Origin: Prorocentrum cordatum
Taxonomy: Eukaryota > Sar > Dinophyceae > Prorocentrales > Prorocentraceae
Length of the DNA stretch: 64,000 bases
Assembly (NCBI GenBank): GCA_963575745.1
Contig: CAUYUJ010014322.1
Location: 186,001-250,000 of the forward strand
Direction: 5' to 3'
Shown: one piece after another, positions 1 to 11,601 of the stretch
Numbering within the stretch: position 1 is the first letter of the stretch
Layout of the letters: each line of letters begins with the position of its first letter
The notes under the pieces: model-generated
Databases searched by the model: none
Told to the model about the DNA's origin: nothing
Seen by the model: only the letters and a program-made list of their open reading frames with translations
Translations under genes and position numbers: made by a program

Positions 1-300
1 CTGAAGAGCTGCCTGGAACGATTTCCCGCGTGCGTGAACGCATGTAGGCACGCGCAGACGCTGGAAGCGCCCCCGAACACGCTGCCAGCAGGCGAGTTGC
101 TTCGAGGATCGTGGAGCAGCGGAAATAGGCTGCTGGCGAGCAGCACCACCGCCCAGCTCCTTCTCTGGAACCCTCTCGCTCTCACAGAGCCCTCCGGGAA
201 ACTAGCTCTCCAGCGCGCCGGAACTTGGTAGCGCCCAAAACCGGAAGAGCGAAGACATCCTCCGGAAAGGAACATCTTTTCTGGAGAGCTCTTCTCGTGC
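1..300. repeat. Composite dispersed repeat, left-edge copy
   Basis: This stretch is related along most of its length to 52690-53050. Both hold a tract of short CG-rich words around GGCACGCG, then a GATCGTGGAGC...GGCTGCTGGCG block, then CTCTCAGAG-like sequence. The phrase GGAACTTGGTAGCG...AAAACCGGA occurs at 219-250 here and at 52711-52740 there, in a different order. No gene-like ORF is convincing. It is probably a piece of an unnamed dispersed element cut by the window edge. Confidence 0.6.
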
Positions 301-1005
301 GGGGCTGCCCGCTACACATTGAGGGAATGTGTTTTCAAGATACCGGCTGTGTAGTATAAAAAACAGAGAGCACTCGTTATAATATCTCGGATAATACGAA
401 TATGTTTGCAGACCTAGCTCGAGTAGCAGACCGAGTTTAGAGTTGTAGATCGAACAGAGGAACGCGCCTCATGATTCTCAATTGGTTTCTCTAAGCATCA
501 GCTCTTTATCTGGTCTAAGTATGGAGATAAGTACAGAAAACTGTCAATACATGTCAAGATGACGAAACGGCTGTCGATTCCAGCAAGTGTTTTGATAGTA
601 ATATTGCAGCTACGAACCTGAGAATTTAACTGGCAGTCGCGGCATAATGTACTACACGTGAGAAACTGGGCGCCGGCGGTAAACCGTCAACCTGGTTACC
701 GCCGGGGACCTCGTAGAGCCCTTTTCTTGCCCAGCTTCTCGGAACACGTGAAGCAAGAGCCAAAAAACTCTGAAAAATCAATCGCATACAAGTAGTTTTG
801 CGGACTTATCTCGAGAAGCAGACTCTGTTCAGAGCTCTAAATGCTTAATAGTATTGTGGACCTAGCTCGACTAGCAGAACGAGTTCAGGCCTCTCGATGC
901 AACAGACGCAAGCGCCTGGTGATACTGAATCAGTTTATGTGCGCACCAGCTTTTGAATCTGAGTTGAGTACAGAAAACCGGCATCACTATCACATTGTTT
1001 CTTTT
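301..1005. other. Non-coding, dispersed-repeat fragments
   Basis: No supported gene. The sequence is AT-richer than most of the window and is made of fragments that recur near 50800-51750: GTGCGGGGCTGCCC followed by ACACATT, AAGTGTTTTGATAGT, and phrases around CTAGCTCGA.CAGA.CGAGTTCAG. Confidence 0.5.
675..703. repeat. Dispersed hairpin GGCGGTAAACC/GGTTACCGCC, copy 1
   Basis: A stem of about 10 bp (one bulge) with an 8-nt loop GTCAACCT. Related copies lie at 1589-1617 (inverted), 51022-51050 and 52398-52426, each in the same repeat context with CGTAGAGC nearby. Confidence 0.7.
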
Positions 1006-1306
1006 GGTCGGGTCGGCCAACTAGCTCCACCCCGCGCCGGAATTCCTCTAGCTCATCGATGCCGAAGAGCTCTACGAGGTATTTCTGGACTGCCAACGTG
1101 AAGTCGGTCCCTGGCTTCGCTCGGGAGAATTTTTCGACGGAATGAACTAAGAATTTGTGAAGTAACTTCTGCAATGCCAAGCTTCGCTCTGCGCAAATAG
1201 CAGCCCAAACGAATTGTTGGAACTGCAAAATACCTCGTAGAGCTCTTCGGCATCGATGAGCTAGAGGAATTCCGGCGCGGGGTGGAGCTAGTTGGCCGAC
1301 CCGGCC
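1006..1306. repeat. Long inverted repeat, 79-bp arms
   Basis: Arms 1006-1084 and 1228-1306 are reverse complements with about one visible mismatch and a 143-nt spacer. The arm contains AGCTCCACCCCGCGCCGGAA and GAAGAGCTCTACGAGGT. A partial arm recurs at 53037-53080. It could be the termini of a small non-autonomous element or a fold-back repeat; no transposase is visible. Confidence 0.85.
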
Positions 1307-1400
1307 AGAAAGGACAAAGTGGTAACTTTTGGGTGGTTTTGCGAAAAATTGAAAGACATTTAACAATTCATTTTGAGAAAGCAGATTTTTCGCACCTGTA
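1228..1400. repeat. 173-bp direct repeat, copy 1
   Basis: Aligns without indels to 1701-1873 (constant offset 473 bp), differing by scattered substitutions. Its left half is the right arm of the 1006-1306 inverted repeat. It ends at TTTTTCGCACCTGTA in both copies. Confidence 0.85.
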
Positions 1401-1588
1401 AACGAATATGAGGGCCTCTACGTCTTAATGAGCTCTGTAGGCGCATGTTTACTATCGAAACACTTGGAGGAACCAACTTTGTGTCGTCATAAATAAGTTA
1501 ATGCTCAATTTTTCGAGAAATGCTTTCAGAAGCTTTCACTTTCACCTCTGAGCACTCTCACGCGTGAAAGGAGCTCTACAAAGTTCCC

Positions 1589-1617
1589 GGCGGTGACCAG
1601 GTTGACGGTTCACCGCC
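1589..1617. repeat. Dispersed hairpin, inverted copy
   Basis: Inverse orientation of the GGCGGT(A/G)AACC hairpin at 675-703, with the loop word AGGTTGAC. Confidence 0.65.
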
Positions 1618-1700
1618 GGCGCCAGTCGGCTGAGCCAGGCCGCGGAAGGTATGATTGCGTCCCTTTTCGACATTTCGCCAACTAGCTTCACCCTGCCGCC

Positions 1701-1873
1701 GAATACCTCGTAGAGCTCTTCGTTATCGATGAGCTAGAGGAATTCCGGCGCGGGGTGGAGCTAGTTGGTCGAACCGGCCAGAAAGGACAAAGTGATAACT
1801 TTTGGGTGGTTTTGCAATTTTTTGAAAGATATTTGACAATTCATTTTGAGAAAGCAGATTTTTCGCACCTGTA
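1701..1873. repeat. 173-bp direct repeat, copy 2
   Basis: Second copy of 1228-1400, same orientation and no length change. Confidence 0.85.
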
Positions 1874-2399
1874 GTGGGTTATCGCGCTTCTGCCAGTAAA
1901 ATTTTCAGGTCAATAGGTGCAGTATTACTATCGATACACTTGGAGGAACCGATTCTGTTTAGAATTATCGTCAGACGTATTTTCGGTTTCCTGTATTTAC
2001 TTCGATATTTCGGAGAATTAGAGAGCTGATACTTTACAAACCGATTAATAATCATCAGGCGCGTTCGGCTCATGCGTGTAGAGGTTTGAACTCGGCCTGC
2101 TACTCGAGCTAGGTTCGTAAAACTTTTTGTATACGTTCAGTAATTTTAATCAGTCAATTCCGTTTTTGTACTCAATCCAATATTCAGAGATGTTGAGCTG
2201 TTACGCACATGGAATTTAGTATTAGCAGTTGCGCTCGTCTCTAACATCCAGAAATCTGGACGTTCTCTACTACTCTAGCTTGGTCAGAACACTTTTCGTA
2301 GTGCACAAGTGCACGTAGTGCTGTAATGGAGCTAGCAAGCTCACAGAAACTGATTTATAATTAGCAGGGACGCTCGGCTGGCACATTTACAGCTCTGAA
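1874..2399. other. AT-richer non-coding stretch
   Basis: No supported gene. Contains one more instance of the TATCGATACACTTGGAGGAA word (reverse of the motif at 588-602 and 50917) and otherwise nothing recognisable. Confidence 0.4.
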
Positions 2400-3172
2400 A
2401 GTGTATACCTTGTCTTTATGTGAATATGTGTGTGTCTGTGTTTGTCTGTCTGTTTGCCTCATTGTTTGTGTCTCGGTGTCTGTGTCTCTGTATCTGTGCT
2501 TCTATGTTGGTATGTCTATCTCTGTGTGCCTGTTTGTCTGTGTGTGCGTATGTCTATGTGCGTGTGTGTGTGTTTGAATATGTGCCTATCGGATGTCTAA
2601 GTGTCAGTCTGGCAGTCCGTCCGTCAGTCTGTCTGTTTATCGGTGTGTCTGGTTATCTCTGTGTCTAGGTTTCTGTGTGTTCGTGTGTCTGTCTCTCTCT
2701 CTGTCTGTGTGTGGGTGTGCCCCTGTGTCGGTTTGTCTGCATGTTCGTGTGTCGGTGTGTCTCTGTGTCTGTGGCTCTGTGTGTCTCTATATCTGTGTGT
2801 CTGTGTCTGGTCAATGTGTCTGTGTGTCTGTATGTCTGTGTGTATGTGTGTGTCTGTCTGTGTGTTGGTGTTCCTGTGTGTTTGTGTGTCTGTGTCTTCC
2901 TCATGTCCGTGTTTCTTCTCTTTCCAGGTGTCCGTGTCTGCGTGTCTGCATGTTTGTGTGCTTCTGTCTCTGTGAGTCTGTGGTCTGAGTGTCTGTCTCG
3001 GTGTCTGTGTCTCTGTGGCTGGTTGTCTGTGTCTCTGTGTACTGGTCGTCTTTGTGTCTGTGTGTCTGTCTGTCTGTGGATCTCTCTTTGTGTCTCTGTC
3101 TGCGTGTGGGACTTTGTGCTTGAATGTCGGTGTGTCTCTACGTCTGTGCATTTGCGTGTCTGTATCTCTGTG
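2400..3172. repeat. TGTCTG/TGTGTCTG microsatellite, left block
   Basis: Degenerate pyrimidine/TG tandem repeat of the same kind as the 6.7-kb block at 28481-35155. Long Cys/Val/Ser ORFs on plus and Thr/His/Gln ORFs on minus are by-products of the repeat and are not genes. Confidence 0.9.
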
Positions 3173-4485
<1,313 letters not shown>

Positions 4486-5114
4486 TTATTTTGACCTGAG
4501 CATGTCGTTAAACTGCTCACCGACGGCAGAGAGGGAGAAATCCCATCCCAGGGCGACCAACCCTAGAACTGGCGGGCCACTGGACCCGGGAGCAATCCCA
4601 TTCCTAAGGGGAGACCGGACCCACAAGCCGGCGGGCGACCAACCCAAGAACTGGCGGGAGCTGGACCCAAGGACTGGTGGTACGGGCAGTTGCCAGAGAC
4701 TGCTGGGGCGGAGCTGTGGCAGGCTTCGTCCCTGGGAACTTGGTTGCGGCACACGGTCAAAGGGGCTAGTCCCAAGTTAGACCGTGTGGGGGCGCCCTGT
4801 TTCCTAAAGTCGGGCCAGAGCGGAACGTAAGACGGACCGGAGGTGTAGCGGGGATGGAGAGTTGCTGAGATGGACCGTACGGGCCTTAGAAAGGATGCCC
4901 AGGTCCTGAGCTTCTAGTACATCTCGTCAGCGAAACCGAAGGCCGCAGCCGCCCGAGCCACCTCCGCCCCTCAGCAGAGAGGGGGTGCCGCGGAGGCCAC
5001 GCACAAGGAGAGGGGGGCCGCGGTGGGCAGAGAGGGGGTGCCGCGGAGTGATACGAAATAAGCAGCGTAGTTGTGCATTCGAAGGATCACACACGATTAT
5101 GATATGAAATATGT
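4486..5114. other. Spacer between two arrays
   Basis: No supported gene. A short direct repeat is visible at 4551-4591 and 4635-4668 (GCGACCAACC..AGAACTGGCGGG...TGGACCC), and GAGAGGGGGTGCCGCGG is repeated between 4974 and 5048. Confidence 0.5.
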
Positions 5115-8060
5115 GACATAGATTTTGGGCTGCGGCTGTGGCTGCGGCCGCGGCTGGGAGAGGGAAACGATCGCGAATTTTTCGCGGTGGTTTTCTTCCT
5201 CCAGCCGCGGCCGCGGCCGCGGCTGCGGCTTCGGCTGTGGCTGCGGCCGCGGCTGGGAGGGGGGAAACCACCGCGAATTTTTCGCGGTGGTTTTCTTCTT
5301 CCAGCCGCGGCCGCGGCCGCGGCTGCGGCTGCGGCTGCGGCGGCGGTTCGGAGGGGGAAGCTATCGCGAATTTTTCGCGGTGGTTTTCTTCTTGCAGCCG
5401 CGGCCGAGGCCGCATCTGCGGCTGCGGCTGCAGCCGCGGCTCGGAGGGGGAAACTATCGCGAATTTTTCGCGGTAGTTTTCTTCTTCCAGCCGCGGCCGC
5501 GGCCGCGGCTGCGGCTCCGGCTGCGGCTGCGGCTCTGGCTGTGGCTGCGGCCGCGGCTGGGAGGGGGAAACTATCGCGATTTTTTCGCGGTGGTTTTCTT
5601 CTTTCAGCCGCGGCCGCGGCCGCGGCTCTGGCTGGGGCTGCGGCCGCGGCTGGGAGGGAAAAACTATCGCGAATTTTTCGCGGTGGTTTTCTTCTTCCAG
5701 CCGCGGCCGCGGTCGCGGCTGCGGCTCTGGCTGTGGCTGTGGCCGCGGCTGGGAGGGGGAATTTACCGCGAATTTTTCGCGGTGGTTTTCCTCTTCCAGG
5801 CGCGGCCGCGGCTGCGGCTGCGGCTGCGGCCGCGGCTGGGAGGGGGGAACTACCGCGAATTTGTCGCTGTGGTTTTCCTCTTCCAGCCGCGGCCGCGGCC
5901 GCGGCTGCGGCTCTGGCTGTGGCTGCGGCCGCGGCTGGGAGGGGGAAACTATCGCGAATTTTTCGCGGTGGTTTTCCTCTTCCAGCCGCGGCCGCGGCCG
6001 CGGCTGCGGCTGCGGCTGCGGCCGCGGCTGGGAGGGGGAATTTATCGCGAATTTTTCGCGATAGTTTTCTTCTTCCAGCCGCGGCCGCGGCCGCGGCTGC
6101 GGCTCTGGCTGTGGCTGCGGCCGCGGCTGGGAGGGGGAAACTATCGCGATTTTTTCGCGGTGGTTTTCTTCTTCCATCTGCGGCCGCGGCCGCGGCCGCG
6201 GCTGCGGCTGCGGCTGCGGCTGGGAGGGGGAAATTATCGCGAATTTTTCGGCGGGGTGGTTTTCTGCTTCCACCGCGGCGCGGCCGGCGGCTGCGGCTCT
6301 GGGCTGCTGGCTGGGCCGCGGGCTGGGAGGGGGGAACTATTGCGAATTTTTCGCTAGTGGTGGGTTCCTTCCTTCCAGCCGCGGCCGGCTGCCGCGGCTG
6401 CGGCTGCGGTTGCGGTCGCGGCTGGAGGGGGAAACTAATCGCGATTTTTCGCGGTGGTTTTCTTGCACCCGCGGCGGGGCCGCATCTGCGGGCCGCGGCA
6501 GTGGCTGCTGCCGCGGCTGGGAAGGGGGAAATTATCGCGAATTTTTCGCGGTGGTTTTCTTCTCCCAGCCGCGGCCGCGGCTGCGGTCGGGGCTGCGGCT
6601 GCGGCCGCCGCTGGAAGGGGGAAACTATCGCGAATTTTTTGCGGTGGTTTTCTTCTCGCGGCCGCGGCCGCGGCTGCCGTCGGGGCTGCGGCTGCGGCCG
6701 TGGCTGGGAGGGGGAAACTATCGCGAATTATTCGCGGTTGTTTTCTTCTCCCGGCCGCGGCCGCGGCTGCGCAGGTCGGGGCTGCGGCTGCGGCCGTGGC
6801 TGGGAGGGGGAAACTATGGCGAATTTTTCGCGGTGGTTTTTCTTCTTCCACCGCGGCCGCGGCCGCGGCTGCGCTCTGGCTGTGCCGCGGCTGGGAGGGG
6901 GAAACATCGCGAATTTTTCGGTGGTTTTCTTCTTCCAGCCGCGGCCGCGGCCGCGGTGCGGCTGCGGCCTGCGGCCCGCGGCTTGGGAGGGGGAAACTAT
7001 CGCGAATTTTTCGCGATAGTTTTCTTCTTCCAGCCGCGGCCGCGGCCGCGGCTGCGGCTCTGGGTGTGGCTGCGGCCGCGGCTGGGAGGGGGAAATTATC
7101 GCGAATTTTTCGCGGTGGTTTTCCTCTTCCAGCCGCGGCCGCGGCCGGCTGCGGCTGCGGCTGGGAGGGGAAAATAATCGCGAATTTTTCGCGGTGGTTT
7201 TCTTCTTTCAGCCGCGGCCGCGGCCGCGGCTGCGGCTCTGGCTGTGGCGTCGGCCGCGGCTGGGAGGGGGAAACTATCGCGAATTTTTCGCGGTGGTTTT
7301 TCTCTTCCAGCCGCGGCCGCGGCCGCGGCTGCGGCTCTGGCTGTGGCTGCGGCCGCGGCTGGGAGGAGGAAATTATCGCGAATTTTTCGCGGTGGTTTTC
7401 CTCTTCCAGCCGCGGCCGCGGCCGCGGCTGCGGCTGCGGCTGCCGCAGCGGCTGGGAGGGGGAAACCACCGCGAATTTTTCGCGGTGGTTTTCTTCTTCC
7501 AGCCGCGGCCGCGGCCGCGGCTGCGGCTGCGGGCTGCGGCCGCGTTGGGAAGGGGAAAACTATCCGCGAATTGTCCGCGAATGGTTTTCTTCTTCATCCG
7601 CGGCCCGCGCTGCGGCTCGGCAGCGGCTGGCAGGGGGAAACTAATCCTGATTTTTTTCGCTGTGGTTTTCCCCTTCCAGGTGGTTTTCCCCTTCCGGCCG
7701 CGGCCGCGGCCGCGGGGCCGCGGGCCTGCGGCTCCTGGCTGCGGCTGGCGGCCGCGGCTGCGGCCTCTGGCCTTTGGCTGGCGGCCGCGGCTGGGAGAAA
7801 AAGGAAACTAATTGCTATTTTTTTAGCTGTGGTTTTTTCTTCTTCCAGCCGCGGCCGCGGCCGCGGCCGCGGCTGCGGCTGCGGCTGCGGCTGGGAGGGG
7901 GGAATTACCGCGAATTTTTCGCGGTGGTTTTCTTCTTCCAGCCGCGGCCGCGGCCGCGGCTGCGGCTCTGGCTGTGGCGTCGGCCGCGGCTGGGAGGGGG
8001 AAAGTACCGCGAATTTTTCGCGGTGGTTTTCCTTTTCCAGCCGCGGCGCAGCCAGAGCCG
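5115..8060. repeat. Satellite of tandem imperfect palindromes (about 100-130 bp units)
   Basis: About 25 units each join two palindromic parts. Part one reads GGCTGGGAGGGGGAAACTAT then CGCGAATTTTTCGCG, and then the near reverse complement (GGTGGTTTTCTTCTTCCAGCC). Part two is CCGCGGCCGCGG plus (GGCTGC)n. At 6046-6066 the central 21 bp, TATCGCG...CGCGATA, are a complete palindrome apart from the centre. Units vary mainly in the length of the GGCTGC part. Ala-, Arg- and Pro-rich ORFs on both strands have no domain and follow from the repeat. Confidence 0.95.
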
Positions 8061-8475
8061 CAGCCGTGGCCCCGCCGCCGCCCAGCCGCGGCCCCGGCTG
8101 CGGCTCCGGCCGCGGCCGCGGCTGGGGGGCGGCGGGGGGGCAGCGGGAGAGAGCAGAAGGGCAAGGCAAGCAGAGGAGGGGCCGGCCAGCAGGGAGCAGA
8201 AAAGAGCAGCAGCGGCGAGGGAGCGGGAAGGGGCGACAGCGACGACGACGGAGGCGCGAGGGGGCGGCGGGGGGGCACCGGGAGAGCGCAGCAGGGCAAG
8301 GCAAGCAGAGGGGGGCCGGCCAGCAGGGAGCGGCGAGGGAGCGGGAGCAGCGGCGAGGGCCGCAGCGGGGAGGGCAAGCAAGCAAAGGGCAGCGGGAGGG
8401 CAGCGGCGAGGGCAGCGGCGGGGAGTGCAGCAGGGCAAGGCAAGCAGAGGGCAGCAGCGGCGAGGGAGCGGGAGG

Positions 8476-8476
<1 letters not shown>
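8061..8476. repeat. Purine-rich tandem repeat (GCAAGGCAAGCAGAGG family)
   Basis: GGGCAAGGCAAGCAGAGG, GGCCAGCAGGGAGC and GGCGAGGGAGCGGGA recur three to four times in changing order. All frames are open and none looks coding. Confidence 0.8.
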
Positions 8477-8569
<93 letters not shown>

Positions 8570-8572
8570 TGA

Positions 8573-8630
<58 letters not shown>
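8477..8630. repeat. (GAC)n trinucleotide repeat
   Basis: About 51 GAC units with one GATGAT interruption near 8569. Poly-Asp, poly-Arg or poly-Thr frames here are repeat translation only. Confidence 0.97.
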
Positions 8631-8639
8631 GGGGGGGCC

Positions 8640-9585
8640 GCCGCCGCCGCGCAGCCTCCACAGGCGCTCCTCCTTCCTCTTCCTTTAGGCTCAAGGAGCC
8701 TTGAGCTTCTAGCGCGGCCCGGGGGTCTGCAGTCGTTCCGCAGGGAGCGGCGGCGGGCTCTGGGGCCTACCTTCGGGGCTAACCCGAGGGAGATCTGCTG
8801 TCTCACAGGAGATGGCGGGGCACCTGGTGAAAGCCCAGGACCTGCTGCTGCCTCCGGGTGGCGGTGGGGGAGCTGGTGCAAGCCTAGCAGAGTCGTGCGT
8901 CCCTGCGCGGAGTGCGGCGCGTCCGGTGGAAACCCGCGACGACCTTCTGCTGCTTCCTCCGGGAGGCGGTGGGGGAGTTGGTGAAAGCCCAGCAGAGCTG
9001 TGGCTCCCTCCGGGGACTGCGGCGTGCCCGGTGAGAACCCGGGAACCTCTCTCTTCAAGACCTGGGCTCTCCTGCCCGGGCCGCCCTTCGGGGTGTGCCT
9101 CAGAGCAATCTGAGGAAACGCTGGAGCCCGCAGAAGCTTTCGAGCACGCTGTGGGGGAAGGCTCGGCCGCGTACGCGGTTGTGCTCTCGAGTGATCGAGA
9201 GAAATGCTGGGTTGATGCCGGCTCTCCCTCCGCGGGTGCGATGCGCGGACACCCCCGGGTTAACCGCACCGGGGTTCATCGACACTTCACGGCAGTCGCT
9301 CGGGAGTCTCCACTCTCCGAGAGAGATAGTAGTGAAGGGCACCTCGATCCTACCGAGGCTAAACAAAGGACCTATGCAGCGGGCGCTCGGGAGTCTCCTC
9401 TCCCTTGGCAGCTAGCTGTTGTGGAAGCCCCAGCTCCGGCTGGGCGCCTGGCCGCGCCACGCTGTGCGGCCGGGGAAAGTCCCGCGAAAGCGGGCCCTGG
9501 TTCCCCTCCAGGTGGGCCTCGTGCCAAGGGGACCCGGTGGTTCATCACATCGGGTTACACTGAAGGAAACGAAGGTTTGGAGAGA
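8640..9585. other. Leader region upstream of the Helitron ORFs, 110-bp repeats
   Basis: Tandem units of about 110 bp (8811-8920, 8921-9030) share GGTGAAAGCCCAG, TGCTGCCTCCGGG and GGCGGTGGGGGAG. Later GCTCGGGAGTCTCC is repeated (9298-9313, 9386-9401). One plus-strand frame is open from 8812 into the following ORF, but composition does not argue for coding before about 9586. It may be 5' leader or the 5' end of the mobile element. Confidence 0.45.
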
Positions 9586-11601
9586 ATGTCTGTATGTGCG
9601 GAAGCGTGGTGTGGCGGTGGCGCGGCGGGTGCGGTGGGCGGACGCGACTGCGGTCTGCGCTGGGAGGACGAAACGCTCGCGAATAATTCGCGGGCGTTTT
9701 CGGCGCCAGCGCGGGCTGTGCGGCGCGGGGAGGAGGCCTCTGGGTCAGTGCGCTGGGAGGGGGAAACTATCGCGAATTTTTCGCGACGGTTTTCTGCTTC
9801 GGCGTGTGGCCTGTTGGGCCGAGCGGGCGTCTCGGGAATGGCGCCCTCGGAGGGGGAAACGCTCGCGGATTTTTCCCGAGGGTCTTCTGCTCCGGGGGCC
9901 GCTCGGTGCGGATGTGTCTCTTCGGAGGCAGCGCGCTGGGAGGGGGAAACTATCGCGAATTTTCCGCGAGAGTTTCTCGATTCTGCGCGTGCGGCGGGCG
10001 CGGTGGGCGGACGCGAGTGCGGTCTGCGCTGGGGAGACGAAGTGCTCGCGAAACCTTCGCGGGCGTTTTCGGCGCCAGCGCGGGCTGTGCGGCGCGGGGA
10101 GGTGGCCTCTGGATCAGTGCGCTGGGAGGGGGAAACTATCGCGAATTTTTCGCGACGGTTTCCTGCTCCGGCGGCGTGTGGCCTGTTGGGCGGAGCGGGC
10201 GTTTCGGGAATGGCGCTCTCGGAGGGGGAAACGCTGGCGGATTTTTCCAGGGGGTCTTCTGCTCCGTTGGCCGCTCGGTGCGGATGTGTCTCTTCGGAGG
10301 CAGCGCGCTGGGAGGGGGAAACTATCGCGAATTTTCCGCGACAGTGTTCCGATTCTGCCGCCAGCGATTGTGACAAGGACGACGAGGCTGACGCTGACGA
10401 CGATTGGTTTGGAGCTGACGACGTTGTCAGGCCAGCCCCGGTTTTGGCTTCCGCTTGGGCGCCGGCGTTGGCCTCGGCTTCTGTCGCGGCCGTGGCCTCG
10501 ATCCCGGCTCCGTCTGTGCGGGGCGCGGAGCGCGCCCTGCCGCTGGGGGGATCAGTTGAGTGGGAGGACCGGCTGCGTGAGAGCTTGCGCGCAGAGCACG
10601 ACGTGTTCAGGGAGGAAGTCGTGGATGATTCCGCTTGGGAGGCGGCGGAGCGCGAGCAGAAAGCGCATCGCAAGGCGTGCCGCGCGTCGCTTCGGAGGTC
10701 GCGCTGCGCGCGGCGGGAGGCGGAGTGGGCGCGGCGGACGGAGGCGGCGGCGGCGCGTAACGAAGAGATGGCGGTCCGTGTCCCGCTTCTGGTCGTGCCG
10801 CGCCCGCTTCCGCGCGATGAGTCGCCGCGTGCGCGCGATGAGTTGCCGCGGCGTGCCCGGGTGCCCCGCGCGGCGCTGGGGGGGCGGAGAAGCGCGCGAC
10901 TGCAGCAGTTTCTGAATGCCCGAGCGGCGCGGGCTGTCGATTCGGTGTCCACCCCGCGCGTGGCGCTGCCGTCTCTGGAAGCGCGGGTGTCTGCGCTGTC
11001 AGTCGGGGAGGTTGCGCTGATTGCAGCTTTAGTTTTCGCTGCGCTGGGTCTGTTCCCGCCAAGGCCACAAGTTCTTTCGGGTGGCCGCGCTGTGACGCGC
11101 GCGATGGCGCGCGCGCGGATGTGGAAAGAGAGAGAGAGCTTCTGGCGCGACGTGGACGCTCCGTCCGATGCGGCGCCGTCTGCCGCGAAGGTATGGGTCG
11201 CCAAGTGGTTTTACTGTGGCCTGGGTGGGCTCTCCGCGCGGAGGTGCGGGGGGCGGCGCGTGTGCGCGCGCAGGTTCTCCCCCGGCATTGGCATCCGCGC
11301 TGCCAAGGCCAGGGCGGGCCGGGGCGCGGACGAGTGCGTGGGGGGCGCTGCCTGGAGGGCGTCGCAGAGGGCGGGGCAGTGCGTTGGCGATGCGGCTCTG
11401 CGCGTGGCCTGTGTCTTCGCCGCGCTGGGCGGTGTTTTCTGGGATGTGTGTTCCCGCGTGGGACGACTCGGTGCTGCTGGGGGTCTGGCGCGTCCCGCGC
11501 GTGGCGGCGGCGCCTTAGACGTGGCGTCGCGTCGGGGCGACTCGGAGTTGTTGATGCGGGAGATCGCCTGGGGCCGTGGCGGAATAAGTGTCTGCAATTG
11601 A
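9586..11601 (+). CDS. N-terminal ORF of the Helitron region, function unknown
   Basis: An ATG at 9586 opens about 671 residues (the frame is already open from 8812). Residues 20-265 are an in-frame tandem duplication of 123 residues, each half containing four copies of a WEGETIANFSR-type motif that is the translation of the palindromic repeat. An acidic stretch (DKDDEADADDD) and a charged, probably helical Arg/Glu-rich segment (around 10570-10780) follow, and these look more like true coding sequence. The C-terminal third is Ala/Arg/Gly-rich and uncertain. No known domain. It precedes the CW-finger segments in the same orientation, so it may be the polyprotein N-terminus, or a separate ORF, or only repeat-opened sequence. 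The start is a guess. Confidence 0.4.
   Translation: MSVCAEAWCGGGAAGAVGGRDCGLRWEDETLANNSRAFSAPARAVRRGEEASGSVRWEGETIANFSRRFSASACGLLGRAGVSGMAPSEGETLADFSRGSSAPGAARCGCVSSEAARWEGETIANFPREFLDSARAAGAVGGRECGLRWGDEVLAKPSRAFSAPARAVRRGEVASGSVRWEGETIANFSRRFPAPAACGLLGGAGVSGMALSEGETLADFSRGSSAPLAARCGCVSSEAARWEGETIANFPRQCSDSAASDCDKDDEADADDDWFGADDVVRPAPVLASAWAPALASASVAAVASIPAPSVRGAERALPLGGSVEWEDRLRESLRAEHDVFREEVVDDSAWEAAEREQKAHRKACRASLRRSRCARREAEWARRTEAAAARNEEMAVRVPLLVVPRPLPRDESPRARDELPRRARVPRAALGGRRSARLQQFLNARAARAVDSVSTPRVALPSLEARVSALSVGEVALIAALVFAALGLFPPRPQVLSGGRAVTRAMARARMWKERESFWRDVDAPSDAAPSAAKVWVAKWFYCGLGGLSARRCGGRRVCARRFSPGIGIRAAKARAGRGADECVGGAAWRASQRAGQCVGDAALRVACVFAALGGVFWDVCSRVGRLGAAGGLARPARGGGALDVASRRGDSELLMREIAWGRGGISVCN
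9620..10358. repeat. Two 369-bp tandem units with four hairpins each
   Basis: The word GCGGTCTGCGC at 9650 recurs at 10019, an offset of exactly 369 bp. Each unit holds four palindromes of the 5115-8060 type, with altered stems, for example GCTCGCGAA..TTCGCGGGC and TATCGCGAA..TTCGCGACG. The one length difference seen between units (an extra GCG near 10172) is codon-sized. Confidence 0.85.

Noticed and set aside
5115-8060. CRISPR-like regular array
   Set aside because: Spacers are themselves GGCTGC repeats, unit length varies, there are no cas genes and the genome is eukaryotic.
4927-8690. Ala-, Pro-Gln- and Arg-rich ORFs on both strands, one ending in poly-Arg or poly-Asp
   Set aside because: All follow from the palindromic satellite and (GAC)n; both strands are equally open.
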